Under the pieces are notes generated by a model, which saw only the letters and a list, made by a program, of their open reading frames with translations, had not been told where the DNA came from and did no database searches. A stretch of 64,000 nucleotides of DNA, taken from contig NZ_CP007029.1 of assembly GCF_000227685.2 (NCBI RefSeq), positions 1,958,501 through 2,022,500 on the forward strand, given 5' to 3'. Of the stretch, positions 37,368 through 49,772 are shown one piece after another. How positions within the stretch are numbered: the first letter of the stretch is position 1; the number at the start of each line of letters is the position of its first letter. This DNA comes from Thioalkalivibrio paradoxus ARh 1 (GTDB lineage Bacteria; Pseudomonadota; Gammaproteobacteria; Ectothiorhodospirales; Ectothiorhodospiraceae). A program made the translations under genes and the position numbers.

Positions 37368-37806
37368 CGATCCTTCCCCGCACAGGATCCGACCACCATT
37401 CGCCGCAACGCGTGCTGCCACGACGGGCGTTCGATTGCCATCTCGCGCGCCCGTCGCCAGGACCACGCATGGCAAACGCTACCGGACTGGACCGTCGACC
37501 TCAACGCCGGCTCACCGCGGGTTTGCGGCCTCTGGTCTTGGACCGAGCCAACGGACCGTTCTCGCGCCCTCGGCGACCCCGGCGCATGGCACCAACTGCC
37601 CGACGGAACCGCATCGGGGACGCGAACCCGGGATCCCTTGCCGCTATCATGCGCGTTCGTGGCCGACGCAGCCCCGACCCGGGTGCGCCGAGGTGGCAGG
37701 CGCGCGACCCGGCCTGCCGGCACGGCCACACGCCGCGCCGCGGCGTGACAGCGACCAGGCACGCGCTGCGCAGCCAGCGCGTGCGCCAGCACAGGCGAGT
37801 CCCAAC

Positions 37807-40389
37807 GTGACCGAATCCGATCCATTGACCGCGCACACCCCGATGATGCAGCAATATTTGCGCATCAAGGCCGAGTACCCGGATACGCTGCTGTTGTACC
37901 GGATGGGCGATTTCTACGAGTTGTTCTACGACGACGCCCAGCGGGCATCGGCGTTGCTGGACATCACCCTGACCCGGCGCGGCGAGTCCGCGGGAAAGCC
38001 GATTCCGATGGCAGGCATTCCGGTGCACACGCTGGAGAGCTACCTCGCGCGCCTGATGAAGAAGGGACTCGCGGTGGCGATCTGCGAGCAGACCGGGGAA
38101 CCGGGGGGCGGCAAGGGCCCGATGCAGCGCGAGGTCGTCCGGATCGTGACTCCGGGTACCCTCGCGGAAGAGGCGCTGCTCGATGCACGCGAGCTCAACC
38201 TGATCGTGGCCGTACGTCCCCACTCGGCCGAGGACCCCGACGGGCCTGCGGGCATTGCAGTGCTGGAGTTCGCCAGCGGGCACTTCAGCGTGCTGGAGGT
38301 GGCCGACGAGGCGGCACTGCAGGCCGAACTGGCGCGGCTGAACCCGGTCGAGTGCCTGGTGCCCGAGGGCTGCAGCGAAAGGATTCCCGACAGCCAGACG
38401 CTGCCCGAGTGGCATTTCGACCCGGTCTCCGCTGCCCGCGTGCTGACCGCGCATTTCGGCACCCGGGATCTCGCCGGGTTCGGCTGTGACGATCTGCCGT
38501 TGGCGCTGGCCGCCGCCGGTGCCCTGCTCGGCTACGTCCAGACACGCTACCGCGGCGAACTCGGCCACATCACCGGGCTGCGGCGCGAATCGCGCTCGGC
38601 CACGCTCGAGATGGATCCCGCCACGCGCCAGAATCTCGAACTGACCCGCACCCTGTCCGGGGAGCGCGGCGGCAGCCTGCTGGCGCTGCTCGACTGCACG
38701 CGCACGGCGATGGGGGCGAGGCTGCTGGGGCGCTGGCTGGGGCAGCCGTTGCGGGAGCGGGCACCGATCCGCGAACGGCATGCGGTGCTGCGCGAATTGA
38801 TCGACAACGGCGGCTACCGGGACCTGCGCCAGCTGCTGGCTGGGGTCGCCGACTGCGAACGCATCGTCAGCCGCATTGCGCTCGGCACTGCGCGCCCGCG
38901 CGACCTGGTCGCGCTGCTGGCCGGCCTGGAACGCCTGCCGGCGCTGCATCAGACCTTGCCGGGGGACCTGCCACCGTCGCTGCTGAACGGAATCCGCGAT
39001 CGGCTGCAGCCGCGCGCCGCGCTGGCCGACTTGCTGCGCCGCGCGCTGGAGGAGCAGCCGCCGCTGCGCGTCAGCGACGGCGGCGTGATCCGCCCGGGGT
39101 TCGATCCCGAACTGGACCGCCTGCGCGGCATGCAGGCCGATGCCGACCGTTTTCTGCGCGCGATCGAGACCCGGGAGCGCGAGGCCACCGGGCTCACGCA
39201 GATGAAAGTGGCGTACAACCGCGTGCATGGCTACTACTTCGAGGTGCCGCGCACGCTGTCCGACCGGGTGCCCGCGCGGTTCGTGCGCCGGCAGACGCTG
39301 AAGAACGCCGAGCGCTATACCACCGAGGAACTGAAGCAGTTCGAGGACGAGATCCTCTCGGCCCGGGATCGCGCGCTGAGCCTGGAACGCGAATTGTTCG
39401 AACGGCTGCTCGAGGATCTGCAGCAGGAGGTCGACTCGCTGCGTGCGTTCACCGACGCGCTGGCCGAACTCGACGCATTCTGTGCGCTTGCCGAGAACGC
39501 CGTGCAGCGGGACTGGGTCTGCCCCGAAACCAGCGATGAGCCGGGGATCGCGATCGAAGCAGGGCGACACCCGGTGGTGGAATCGGCACGCGAGGACCCG
39601 TTCGTGCCAAACGACCTGCGACTGGATCCCGAGTCGCGGCGTCTGCTGGTGATCACCGGGCCCAACATGGGCGGCAAGTCGACCTATATGCGCCAGGCGG
39701 CGCTGATCGTGATTCTGGCCTGCATCGGCAGTTTCGTTCCGGCACAAACCGCCCGGATCGGACCGGTGGACCGCATCTTCACGCGAATCGGCGCCTCCGA
39801 CGACCTGGCTTCCGGGCGCTCAACGTTCATGGTGGAAATGACCGAGGCCGCCAACATCCTGAACAACGCCGGGCCGCAGAGTCTGGTGTTGATGGACGAA
39901 ATCGGTCGCGGCACCAGCACCTTCGACGGCCTTGCGCTGGCGTTGGCATGCGCCGAGCGTCTCGCCCGGAAGAACCGGTCGATGACGTTGTTCGCGACGC
40001 ATTACTTCGAGCTGACGACACTCGCCGAACGCGAGCGCGGGGTGGCCAACGTGCACACCGACGCTATCGAGCACCGCGACACGGTGGTGTTCCTGCATCA
40101 GGTTCAGGAAGGACCGGCGAATCAGAGCTACGGCCTGCAGGTGGCGGCCCTCGCCGGGGTGCCGGCGGGGGTGCTCCAGCGCGCGCGCCAGCACCTCGCG
40201 GAGCTGGAGTCCCGGGCCCTGGCCACCGCCGACCCGACCCAGCTCGCGTTGTTCGCGCCGTCCCCCGCGATCGCCGAGCCCGGGCCGGCAGACGCCGTGG
40301 TCGAGGCGCTCGAAGCGCTGGATCCGGACCGGTTGAGTCCGCGCGAAGCGCTGGACGCGCTCTACCGTCTGCGCGAACTGTTGACGTGA
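37807..40389 (+). CDS. mutS: DNA mismatch repair protein MutS
   Basis: 860 aa from a GTG. The mismatch-reading F-x-E motif is in [13 protein letters not shown] near residue 35; the ATPase has [13 protein letters not shown], signature [14 protein letters not shown] and Walker [14 protein letters not shown]. The frame is open for 176 codons upstream, but those codons show no MutS similarity. Length matches the family (about 855). Confidence 0.98.
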   Translation: MTESDPLTAHTPMMQQYLRIKAEYPDTLLLYRMGDFYELFYDDAQRASALLDITLTRRGESAGKPIPMAGIPVHTLESYLARLMKKGLAVAICEQTGEPGGGKGPMQREVVRIVTPGTLAEEALLDARELNLIVAVRPHSAEDPDGPAGIAVLEFASGHFSVLEVADEAALQAELARLNPVECLVPEGCSERIPDSQTLPEWHFDPVSAARVLTAHFGTRDLAGFGCDDLPLALAAAGALLGYVQTRYRGELGHITGLRRESRSATLEMDPATRQNLELTRTLSGERGGSLLALLDCTRTAMGARLLGRWLGQPLRERAPIRERHAVLRELIDNGGYRDLRQLLAGVADCERIVSRIALGTARPRDLVALLAGLERLPALHQTLPGDLPPSLLNGIRDRLQPRAALADLLRRALEEQPPLRVSDGGVIRPGFDPELDRLRGMQADADRFLRAIETREREATGLTQMKVAYNRVHGYYFEVPRTLSDRVPARFVRRQTLKNAERYTTEELKQFEDEILSARDRALSLERELFERLLEDLQQEVDSLRAFTDALAELDAFCALAENAVQRDWVCPETSDEPGIAIEAGRHPVVESAREDPFVPNDLRLDPESRRLLVITGPNMGGKSTYMRQAALIVILACIGSFVPAQTARIGPVDRIFTRIGASDDLASGRSTFMVEMTEAANILNNAGPQSLVLMDEIGRGTSTFDGLALALACAERLARKNRSMTLFATHYFELTTLAERERGVANVHTDAIEHRDTVVFLHQVQEGPANQSYGLQVAALAGVPAGVLQRARQHLAELESRALATADPTQLALFAPSPAIAEPGPADAVVEALEALDPDRLSPREALDALYRLRELLT

Positions 40390-40417
40390 AACCGCACGGC
40401 TTCTCTCGGGGCGACGT

Positions 40418-40534
40418 GTAGGGCGGAAGAGCGCAGCGTCATCCGCCGTACGGCGTTCGGAGCGCCCCTGCGCGCCCGCGGCAACCCCGGCGTGGGAATG
40501 GCGGATGACGGCCTTCGGCCTTTTCCGCCCTACG
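40418..40534. repeat. MITE/REP-like intergenic repeat, complete copy
   Basis: About 117 bp with terminal inverted repeats GTAGGGCGGAA and TTCCGCCCTAC, and internal arms GCGTCATCCGCC and GGCGGATGACG. A second copy in the opposite orientation lies at 1-110. It fills most of the 349-bp gap between mutS and fdxA; the remaining 204 bp hold only the fdxA promoter region. Confidence 0.75.
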
Positions 40535-40738
40535 CCTCTGCGCGGGCTGGTATAGGTCCGCGGCACGGCCGGCCGCGCTCCAGGACTCGTTGGCGGCCAC
40601 GCTGCGGGTAGCCCAGAAACCGGGACGGGGTTGCCGGCACCCGCTGGCGTGCACGGGCGCTGGCATCCGGGCTTGCCTGTGGCGTTAGAATGCGCGACGC
40701 AAGGTACGCGATTGGCCACCCGAAGCACGGAGAACCAG

Positions 40739-41062
40739 ATGACCTATGTCGTTCTAGATAACTGCATCAAGTGCAAGTACACCGATTGCGTGGAAGTCTG
40801 TCCGGTGGACTGCTTTCACGAGGGGCCGAATTTCCTGGTGATCGACCCCGACGAGTGCATCGACTGCACATTGTGCGAGCCGGAATGTCCGGCGGAGGCC
40901 ATCGTGCCGGAGGACGATGTGCCGGAGGGCCAGGAGGCGTTCATCGAACTGAACGCCGAGCTGGCGCGCACCTGGCCGGTGATCACGACGCGCAAGGATC
41001 CGCTACCCGATGCCGAGGAGTGGGACGGCAAGCCCGACAAGCTGAAATACCTCGAACGCTGA
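40739..41062 (+). CDS. fdxA: Seven-iron ferredoxin FdxA
   Basis: 107 aa, beginning [20 protein letters not shown]. Cysteines for one 3Fe-4S and one 4Fe-4S cluster are present ([17 protein letters not shown] and [12 protein letters not shown]). It has the Azotobacter-type C-terminal tail ending [12 protein letters not shown]. It is a small electron carrier, downstream of mutS as in many relatives. Confidence 0.96.
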   Translation: MTYVVLDNCIKCKYTDCVEVCPVDCFHEGPNFLVIDPDECIDCTLCEPECPAEAIVPEDDVPEGQEAFIELNAELARTWPVITTRKDPLPDAEEWDGKPDKLKYLER

Positions 41063-41249
41063 GCATCCCCGGATTCCGCGGCACGCCCCGGGGCGAACCC
41101 GGCGCGGCGTGAGCGCGGGTTCCCTCGGCTGCCGCCACACTGCCCAGCCGCGGGCAGGTTGCAGAACGCAGGACGCCGCGCTCCGGTGGGTGCAACGCGG
41201 CAAGGCAGGTACCGGAGCGCCCCTTGGGCAGAGCGTGTTGCCCGGGCTG

Positions 41250-43555
<2,306 letters not shown>

Positions 43556-43603
43556 CCCGATTCGTTCGCAACCGAGCGCGGCGCATCGCAGCGGAGCGAG
43601 ACA

Positions 43604-44548
43604 TCAGCCGGTATTGACGACCCGCTCCACGCCCGGCGCGTGCGCGCGCACCAGGCGTTCGACCACGTTGCGCAGATCCAGCGCCGAGCGCGGGCAGCCA
43701 ACGCAGGCACCCTGCAGCCGCACCTGCACGGTGCGCTCGTCCAGGCCGACGTACTCGACGTCGCCACCGTCCTGCATCAGGATGCGGCGCGCCTCGTCGA
43801 CGGCCTGGCGCACCGCCGCTTCGTCCACCGCCCCGTCAGCGGGTACGGCGTTCGCCTGGCGCCGGGCGAAGGTCTGGGCCCGGTCCAGCCGCAGCGCGAG
43901 TTCCGCGTCGATGGCCTCGATCGCGTCGAGTTCGCTGTCGCTGTAGACATGCGCCGGATCGTCGTTCAGCAGATGCTCCACCGCCGGCATCTCGCGCGCG
44001 GCGTTGCGGTCCTGCACGGCGAAGCGGGCCCTCGCGCCGAGCATGGCGGCGGCCCGGGACACCCCCGAACGAAGCCGGTCCAGCGCGCGCGGCGTCGCCT
44101 CCGGCGCCGGTGGCCAGCGCAGCCGCACCCGGAGGCGGCGGAAATCGTCGCGTTCCAGCCGCCACCACGGCAGCCACAGGACCTGGGCGCGGGTATCGCC
44201 GGCCATGCGGTACACCAGCACGACCATGCGCAGGAATACCCGGCTGTCGCGGCAGACATCCACCGGCACACGCTGCTCGTGCCGGAGCCCGTCCCGCGTG
44301 GCCACCCACCACTGTCCCTGGGCGTCGCAGCCGAGCCAGTCCCAGCGCGGGACGCGCTGCATCCAGCTCCAGATGCCGGCTGCCGAGGCAAGCACCGCCA
44401 GCGCGAGCGCGAACGCCGGGTGGCTGTAGCGCAGTGCGTGGACCAGTACACCCGTGGCGAGCAGCAGCAGCCCCGCGGCCCCCAGCGCCGGCAGGACGCG
44501 GTCAGTCTTCAGTGCAAGCCTTAGCGGCGGCGCGGATGAGCGGGACAA
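43604..44548 (-). CDS. Fusion of a YgfX-like membrane protein and a NifU C-terminal domain
   Basis: 314 aa. Residues 1-~150 look like YgfX/CptA: two membrane helices at about 18-40 and 44-62, then WWVATRDGLRHEQRV and LERDDFRRLRVRLRW. After a helical linker, residues ~245-314 form an Nfu/NifU domain with the Fe-S ligands in GACVGCPRSALDLRNVVERL. Upstream and overlapping is sdhE, the usual partner of ygfX. The fusion would place an Fe-S carrier next to succinate dehydrogenase assembly. Confidence 0.82.
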   Translation of the reverse strand: MSRSSAPPLRLALKTDRVLPALGAAGLLLLATGVLVHALRYSHPAFALALAVLASAAGIWSWMQRVPRWDWLGCDAQGQWWVATRDGLRHEQRVPVDVCRDSRVFLRMVVLVYRMAGDTRAQVLWLPWWRLERDDFRRLRVRLRWPPAPEATPRALDRLRSGVSRAAAMLGARARFAVQDRNAAREMPAVEHLLNDDPAHVYSDSELDAIEAIDAELALRLDRAQTFARRQANAVPADGAVDEAAVRQAVDEARRILMQDGGDVEYVGLDERTVQVRLQGACVGCPRSALDLRNVVERLVRAHAPGVERVVNTG

Positions 44549-44756
44549 GCCGCGCTATCCCCGAATCGACCGTTTCCTGCCGCCCCAGAACGATCTGGAG
44601 CAGCACGTCGTCGGGATACCCGAGCAGGCGTTCGAAGGCATCGCGACCCTCCTGGTCGAGTTGATCGTATCCATGATCCAGGAACTGCCCCAGCAGCAGG
44701 TCGTTCTCGAGCATGCCGCGGCGGCAGCGCCAGCGCGTGCGCGCGTCCGGTCTCAC
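44502..44756 (-). CDS. sdhE: Succinate dehydrogenase flavinylation factor SdhE (YgfY)
   Basis: 84 aa from a GTG; a longer frame is open but the family length fits here. The diagnostic RRGMLENDLLLGQFLDHGYD motif is present, followed by FERLLGYPDDVLLQIVLG. It promotes covalent FAD attachment to SdhA. It lies 120 bp downstream of sdhB and overlaps the ygfX-nifU fusion. Confidence 0.9.
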   Translation of the reverse strand: MRPDARTRWRCRRGMLENDLLLGQFLDHGYDQLDQEGRDAFERLLGYPDDVLLQIVLGRQETVDSGIARLVPLIRAAAKACTED

Positions 44757-44876
44757 ATCCGCCCCCGGGTTCGCCCGACTGGAACACGTTGCCAGGGCCG
44801 AACACCGATGCACCCGGCGGTAACCGGGAGATCCGGGAATGCACTGGCCATTACCATCGACATCGCGCGGCCCGCA

Positions 44877-45578
44877 TCATAGCGAGCGCTTGATCATCGT
44901 TCGGCGGATGTCGCCGATCGCCTTCGACGGGTTCAGACCTTTCGGGCAGACCTGGGTGCAGTTCATGATGCTGTGGCAGCGGTACAGGCGATAGGCATCG
45001 TCGAGTCGCTGCAGCCGGTGCTCGGTTGCCTGGTCGCGCGAATCCTGAATGAAACGCGCCGCCTGCAGCAGCGCGGCCGGGCCGAGGAAGCGGTCCGGGT
45101 TCCACCAGTACGAAGGACAGGACGCCGAACAGCAGCCGCAGAGGATGCACTCGTACAGGCCATCCAGCCGATCTCGATCCTCCGGGCTTTGCAGGCGCTC
45201 GACCTCGGGTTCCGGCGAGTGGTTGATCAGCCAGGGCTCGGCCTCGCGGTACTGACGGTAGAAGTTGTCCATGTCGACGATCAGGTCGCGGATCACCGGC
45301 ATTCCGGGAAACGGCCGCAGCACCACCGGCGACTTCAGCCCGGCCAGCGGCGTGATGCATGCCAGCCCGTTGCTGCCGTTGATGTTCATGCCGTCGCTGC
45401 CGCAGACGCCGTGCTGGCAGGAACGGCGGAAGCCGAGGCTGTCATCCTGTTCCTTCAGCAGGATCAGCGCGTCCAGCAGCATCATGCCCGGCTCGACCCG
45501 GTCGTCGGCCAGCGTGAACGACTGCATCCGCGGTTCACGGTCGGTGTCGGGGTTGAAGCGGTAGATCGAGAATTCCAT
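44877..45578 (-). CDS. sdhB: Succinate dehydrogenase iron-sulfur subunit
   Basis: 233 aa. The 2Fe-2S ligands are in SCQHGVCGSDGMNING; the 4Fe-4S and 3Fe-4S ligands are in CILCGCCSASCPSYWW and CHSIMNCTQVCPKGLNP. It passes electrons from SdhA flavin to quinone. The start MEFSIYRFNPD is the family N-terminus. It is separated from sdhA by 274 bp holding a direct repeat. Confidence 0.97.
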   Translation of the reverse strand: MEFSIYRFNPDTDREPRMQSFTLADDRVEPGMMLLDALILLKEQDDSLGFRRSCQHGVCGSDGMNINGSNGLACITPLAGLKSPVVLRPFPGMPVIRDLIVDMDNFYRQYREAEPWLINHSPEPEVERLQSPEDRDRLDGLYECILCGCCSASCPSYWWNPDRFLGPAALLQAARFIQDSRDQATEHRLQRLDDAYRLYRCHSIMNCTQVCPKGLNPSKAIGDIRRTMIKRSL

Positions 45579-45662
45579 CGCGCTCAGCCTCGGGCCTTGC
45601 CGGCAGGCATTGTGGCCCGCTCGTCGCACGCGCGCAGGAACCGAACCGGATGGATTGCCGCG

Positions 45663-45782
45663 CTGCGCTCGCAATGACGACCGACACCAAGCCGCGGCGC
45701 ACGCGTGGTGGGACTTCGCCCTAAAGCCAAACGCCTGCGCTGGCAATGGCGACCGACACCAAGCCGCGGCACACGCGTGGCG
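45663..45782. repeat. 72-bp-spaced direct repeat between sdhA and sdhB
   Basis: Two copies of about 48 bp, at 45663-45710 and 45735-45782, differ at a few positions; both contain GACACCAAGCCGCGGC followed by CACGCGTGG. The first copy follows GGATTGCCGCGCTGCGCTCG, which resembles dispersed repeats common in proteobacteria. No gene is seen in the 274-bp gap. Confidence 0.7.
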
Positions 45783-45852
45783 GAGGTTTCGTCAGGATCC
45801 GCTTCCGGAATCCACCTTGCGACGGGTTGTATCCGGGCCATCGGGAACTCCT

Positions 45853-47616
45853 TCAGTAGACCCGCTGCTTCGGCGGGAACGACTCGACGGTCATCGGCTG
45901 CGTCCGCACCGGCTTGTAGTCGAGCAGGTCACCGTCGAGCGAATAGAGCGAGTGCTTCAACCAGCGCTGGTCGTCGCGCTCGGGGAAGTCGACCCGGCTG
46001 TGGGCGCCGCGGCTCTCCTCGCGGCCCAGTGCAGAACGCAGGGTCGCGATCGCGCAGTCCCAGAGGTTCTCGAGTTCCAGCGCCTCGACCCGCGCGGTGT
46101 TGAACGTCTGCGTGTGATCCCGGATCACCGCCCGGTCGATCCGCTCGCGCAGCGCCTGCAGCCGGGTTACCCCCTCCCGCATCACCTCCGCGCTGCGGAA
46201 CACGCCGCAGTGGTCTTCCATCGCCTTGCGCAGCTCGCGCCGCAGCGGCTCCACCGCCTCGCCGTCGCCCTTGCGGTCCCAGCGCGCGAGGCGCTCGAGC
46301 GCCCGGTCGACCGACGGCCGATGCAACGGGCGGTGATAGTGGTTTTCGTCGAGGTACCCGAGAATATGGTTGGCCGCCGCACGTCCGAACACGAGGATGT
46401 CCAGCAGCGAGTTGCCGCCGAGCCGGTTGGCGCCGTGCACCGAGACGCACGCGGTCTCGCCGGCCGCATACAGGCCCGGAACCGGGTCCTCGGGCGCGTC
46501 CCGGACCGGGACCACCACCTGCCCGAATCGGTTGGTGGGAATGCCGCCCATGCTGTAGTGGCAGGTCGGGAACACCGGGATCGGCGCGTCGATCGGATCG
46601 ATGCCGAGGAAGGTGATGCTCATCTCCCGGATCCCGGGGAGCTTCTTCAGAATCGTGTCGGCGCCGAGGTGGCGCACATCGAGCAGCGCGTGGTCCCGGT
46701 TTTTTCCGCAGCCGCGTCCCTCGCGCACCTCGACCGCGATCGCGCGGCTGACGACGTCGCGCGAAGCCAGATCCTTCGCGTTCGGGGCGTAGCGCTCCAT
46801 GAACCGCTCGCCCTCGCCGTTGATCAAAAATCCCCCTTCGCCGCGCGCGCCCTCGGTGATCAGCATTCCGCGCCCGGCGATGCCGGTGGGGTGGAACTGC
46901 ACGAACTCCATGTCCTCCAGGGGCACCCCGGCGCGCAGCGCCATGGCCATGCCGTCGCCGGTATTGCTCAGCGAGTTGGTGTTGGTGCGGAAGATCTGCC
47001 CGGCGCCGCCGGTTGCGATCAGCGTGGTCTTCGCCTCGATCACGATCGCCTCGCCGGAGAGGATCTCGAACGCGACTGCGCCGAGCACGTAGCCGTCGTC
47101 GTCCTTGATCAGGTCGATCGCGAAATATTCGTCGAAGAAATGCGTGCGCGCACGCAGGTTCTGCTGGTACAGCGAGTGGATGATCGCGTGCCCGGTGCGG
47201 TCCGCCGCGGCACAGGTACGCGCCGCCTGTTCCTTGCCGAAGTGCTGGCTCTGCCCGCCGAATGCCCGCTGGTAGATGCCGCCGCCGTCGAGGCGGGAGA
47301 ACGGCACGCCGAAGTGCTCGAGCTCGTAGACCACCTTCGGTGCGGCCCGGCACATGTACTCGATCGCGTCCTGGTCGCCCAGATAGTCCGAACCCTTGAT
47401 GGTGTCGAACATGTGCCAGTGCCAGGAGTCCGGCAACACGTTCGCCAGCGCGGCATTCACGCCGCCCTGGGCCGCGACGGTATGCGATCGGGTCGGGAAC
47501 ACCTTGGAGACCACCGCGACCCGCGCGTCGGCATTGGACAACTGCAGCGCCGCGCGCAGCCCGGCGCCTCCGGCACCGATGATCAGCGCATCGAACTTGC
47601 GCGAATTCAGCTTCAT
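45853..47616 (-). CDS. sdhA: Succinate dehydrogenase flavoprotein subunit
   Basis: 587 aa. The FAD-binding Rossmann fold is ALIIGAGGAGLRAALQL; the flavin-attachment His lies in FPTRSHTVAAQGGVNAAL; the substrate site has QFHPTGIAGRGMLITEGARG and the C-terminal capping Arg/His region. It oxidises succinate to fumarate. The ATG overlaps the sdhD stop (ATGA). Confidence 0.98.
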   Translation of the reverse strand: MKLNSRKFDALIIGAGGAGLRAALQLSNADARVAVVSKVFPTRSHTVAAQGGVNAALANVLPDSWHWHMFDTIKGSDYLGDQDAIEYMCRAAPKVVYELEHFGVPFSRLDGGGIYQRAFGGQSQHFGKEQAARTCAAADRTGHAIIHSLYQQNLRARTHFFDEYFAIDLIKDDDGYVLGAVAFEILSGEAIVIEAKTTLIATGGAGQIFRTNTNSLSNTGDGMAMALRAGVPLEDMEFVQFHPTGIAGRGMLITEGARGEGGFLINGEGERFMERYAPNAKDLASRDVVSRAIAVEVREGRGCGKNRDHALLDVRHLGADTILKKLPGIREMSITFLGIDPIDAPIPVFPTCHYSMGGIPTNRFGQVVVPVRDAPEDPVPGLYAAGETACVSVHGANRLGGNSLLDILVFGRAAANHILGYLDENHYHRPLHRPSVDRALERLARWDRKGDGEAVEPLRRELRKAMEDHCGVFRSAEVMREGVTRLQALRERIDRAVIRDHTQTFNTARVEALELENLWDCAIATLRSALGREESRGAHSRVDFPERDDQRWLKHSLYSLDGDLLDYKPVRTQPMTVESFPPKQRVY

Positions 47617-47951
47617 CGTAGCGCCGCCTCGATCAGGATCCACAGGGCCCAGAACCCCATCGCCAGAAAGGCTCCGGCCGCCAGCGTCAGCACGGTGAGC
47701 CGAACCCAGGCGGGTTTCAGGTAGTCGAGAATCACGTCGCGCAAGCCCACCCAGGCGTGCAGCAGCAGGACCAGCACGAACAGGGCCGTGGCCAACCAGA
47801 CGGCCGGATGCGCGACCAGCGCCAGCCAGGCGGCGTGATCCGCCGGGGCGCGCGCGAGCAGCACCGCCACCGCCACGAACAGGTACAGGCCCGCGTATAC
47901 CGCGGTGATCCGCTGCAGCAGCCAGGCGCGTTGCCCGCCCAGCAGACTCAC
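47613..47951 (-). CDS. sdhD: Succinate dehydrogenase membrane anchor SdhD
   Basis: 112 aa from a GTG overlapping the sdhC stop. Three membrane helices are visible: AVYAGLYLFVAVAVLLA, VWLATALFVLVLLLHAW and VLTLAAGAFLAMGFWALWIL. The heme/quinone region LHAWVGLRDVILDYLK is conserved. It overlaps sdhA by four bases. Confidence 0.94.
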   Translation of the reverse strand: MSLLGGQRAWLLQRITAVYAGLYLFVAVAVLLARAPADHAAWLALVAHPAVWLATALFVLVLLLHAWVGLRDVILDYLKPAWVRLTVLTLAAGAFLAMGFWALWILIEAALR

Positions 47952-48325
47952 AGGAACAACACCCAGAGCAGCAATGCGGTGACCAGACCGGCGCCCAGCG
48001 CCCACCAGGCCGTTGCCCGCGAGGCCTCACGCGTCTCGCCGACCCCGAACTCGAGCAGCAGGAAACGCAGCCCCACGAAGAAATGGTGCGCCAGCAGCCA
48101 GAACCAGCCGAGCAACAGCAGCAGGCCGAGCGGATGACGAAGAATCCCGACGGCCCGCTCGAAACCCTCCGGATCGGCCAGCGAGACCGCGAACAGCCAC
48201 AGCACCAGCGGCATCGACACGATCAGCAGCACGCCAGTCACGCGGTGCAGGATGGAGACGAGAGCATTGACCGGAAGGCGGATCCTGCGCAGATCGAGAA
48301 AGATCGGACGGACCACGCTGGCCAT
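47948..48325 (-). CDS. sdhC: Succinate dehydrogenase cytochrome b556 subunit SdhC
   Basis: 125 aa with three membrane helices. The conserved RPIFLDLRRIRLPVNALVSI followed by LHRVTGV carries the quinone-site Ser and Arg; LAHHFFVGLRFLLLEFG holds the heme-ligand His. It is first in the sdhCDAB operon and divergent from ygfZ across 114 bp that must contain both promoters. Confidence 0.95.
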   Translation of the reverse strand: MASVVRPIFLDLRRIRLPVNALVSILHRVTGVLLIVSMPLVLWLFAVSLADPEGFERAVGILRHPLGLLLLLGWFWLLAHHFFVGLRFLLLEFGVGETREASRATAWWALGAGLVTALLLWVLFL

Positions 48326-48439
48326 TCGTTTCTCCTGGTCGGGCAGGGTCTACCCCGCCTATCTGACACCCATCGACGGCTTCGTCTACTATGGGGCCCC
48401 GTTGGTTCTACAGTATAGCGACAGCGCGGGGGGCAAGCG

Positions 48440-49492
48440 ATGCGGGAAGACTGGAAGAAGCACCTGATCGACCAGGGCGCCGAGTTCGACGACGGCGACC
48501 ACCTTCGCGACTTCGGAAACCCCGAGCGCGAGCGCAGTATCGCGGTGAACGGGTCGGTACTCTGCGACCTGTCCCACCGCGGACTGCTCGAGGTGCGGGG
48601 GCAGGATGCCCGGGATTTCCTTCAGAGCCAGTTCGGCAACGATGTACGCGAAGTGACCGGGACGCGCTCGCAGCTGTCGAGTTATTCGAACCCGAAGGGG
48701 CGCGCCTATGCCGTGATGCGGGTATTGCTGGACCGCGACGCGTACCTGCTCGAGACGAGCGCAGAACGGGCCGAGGCGGTGCGCAAGCGGCTGACGATGT
48801 TCGTGATGCGGGCCCAGGTGGTGATCGAGAATGCCGAGGACACGCGAATCCGCTTCGGCCTCTCCGGCCCGAATGCGGAGGAGCAGCTGCAGCAGACGCT
48901 CGGCGCCTTTCCGGTCGAGGTCAACGACGTGCTCACCCGGGGCGAGGTCTCGGCGGTCCGGGTTCCGTGCATGATGCATCCTCGCTTCGAGATCTTTGGC
49001 GAGATCGATGCCTGCAAGCCGCTGTGGAACGACCTCAACGTACACTGTGCGCCGGTCGGACCCGAGAGCTGGCGTCTGCTCGACATTCTGGCCGGGCTGC
49101 CCGAGATCTATCCGGAAACCAGCGAGGCCTTCGTGCCGCAGATGATCAACCTGCACGCGCTGAACGGCATCAGTTTCAAGAAGGGCTGCTACCCGGGACA
49201 GGAGGTCGTGGCCCGCATGCATTACCTCGGCAAGCTGAAACGGCGCATGTTCCGGCTCGCGATCGAGGGCCAGGATCGGCCGCAGCCGGGCAGCCCGGTG
49301 TTTCGTGCCGGCGGCGATCCGGCTCAGCCCGACGGCACGATCGTCGACGCGGTGCTGCACCCCGACGGGCTCTGGGCCGCGCTGGCGGTACTGCAGACTC
49401 CGGCCGCCGAGCAGCCGCTGTGCTGGGGCAACCCGACCGGGCCGGCCGCCCATGTGATTCCCCTGCCCTATCCCGTACCCGAAGGGGCCTGA
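48440..49492 (+). CDS. ygfZ: tRNA-modifying protein YgfZ (folate-binding, Fe-S maintenance)
   Basis: 350 aa, an aminomethyltransferase-like fold with the signature KKGCYPGQEVVARMHYLG. It helps maintain the Fe-S cluster of enzymes such as MiaB in a folate-dependent way. Its place beside sdh and the NifU-fusion gene fits a neighbourhood for Fe-S metabolism. Confidence 0.93.
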   Translation: MREDWKKHLIDQGAEFDDGDHLRDFGNPERERSIAVNGSVLCDLSHRGLLEVRGQDARDFLQSQFGNDVREVTGTRSQLSSYSNPKGRAYAVMRVLLDRDAYLLETSAERAEAVRKRLTMFVMRAQVVIENAEDTRIRFGLSGPNAEEQLQQTLGAFPVEVNDVLTRGEVSAVRVPCMMHPRFEIFGEIDACKPLWNDLNVHCAPVGPESWRLLDILAGLPEIYPETSEAFVPQMINLHALNGISFKKGCYPGQEVVARMHYLGKLKRRMFRLAIEGQDRPQPGSPVFRAGGDPAQPDGTIVDAVLHPDGLWAALAVLQTPAAEQPLCWGNPTGPAAHVIPLPYPVPEGA

Positions 49493-49495
49493 ACG

Positions 49496-49660
49496 ATGCG
49501 CTTCCTGTTCTTCTTCGCAGTCCTGATCGTGCTGGTGCTGTGGGCGGCCTTTTTCAGCCGCCCCGACAACCGCCGGCTCTCCAACACGCTGTACGCGATT
49601 GCCGGCGTGCTCGCGCTGCTGTTCGTGATCGGCTACCTGCGGCTGGACGGATACTTCTGA
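49496..49660 (+). CDS. Small two-helix membrane protein
   Basis: 54 aa starting MRFLFFFAVLIVLVLWAAFF, a hydrophobic helix, then a short basic loop (SRPDNRRLSNT) and a second helix (IAGVLALLFVIGYL). It begins three bases after the ygfZ stop, so it is co-transcribed. No family is recognised; the two-helix hairpin and tight linkage favour a real gene. Confidence 0.72.
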   Translation: MRFLFFFAVLIVLVLWAAFFSRPDNRRLSNTLYAIAGVLALLFVIGYLRLDGYF

Positions 49661-49772
49661 CCGCCGCCGATCCACTTCCGCGGCACCCGGCACTACGGCC
49701 CCCCGGGTTGCCACGCGCCGGACTGCTGCCACCCATTGTCATCCAATCGGCGGCAGGCCAGACTTCGGGCCC

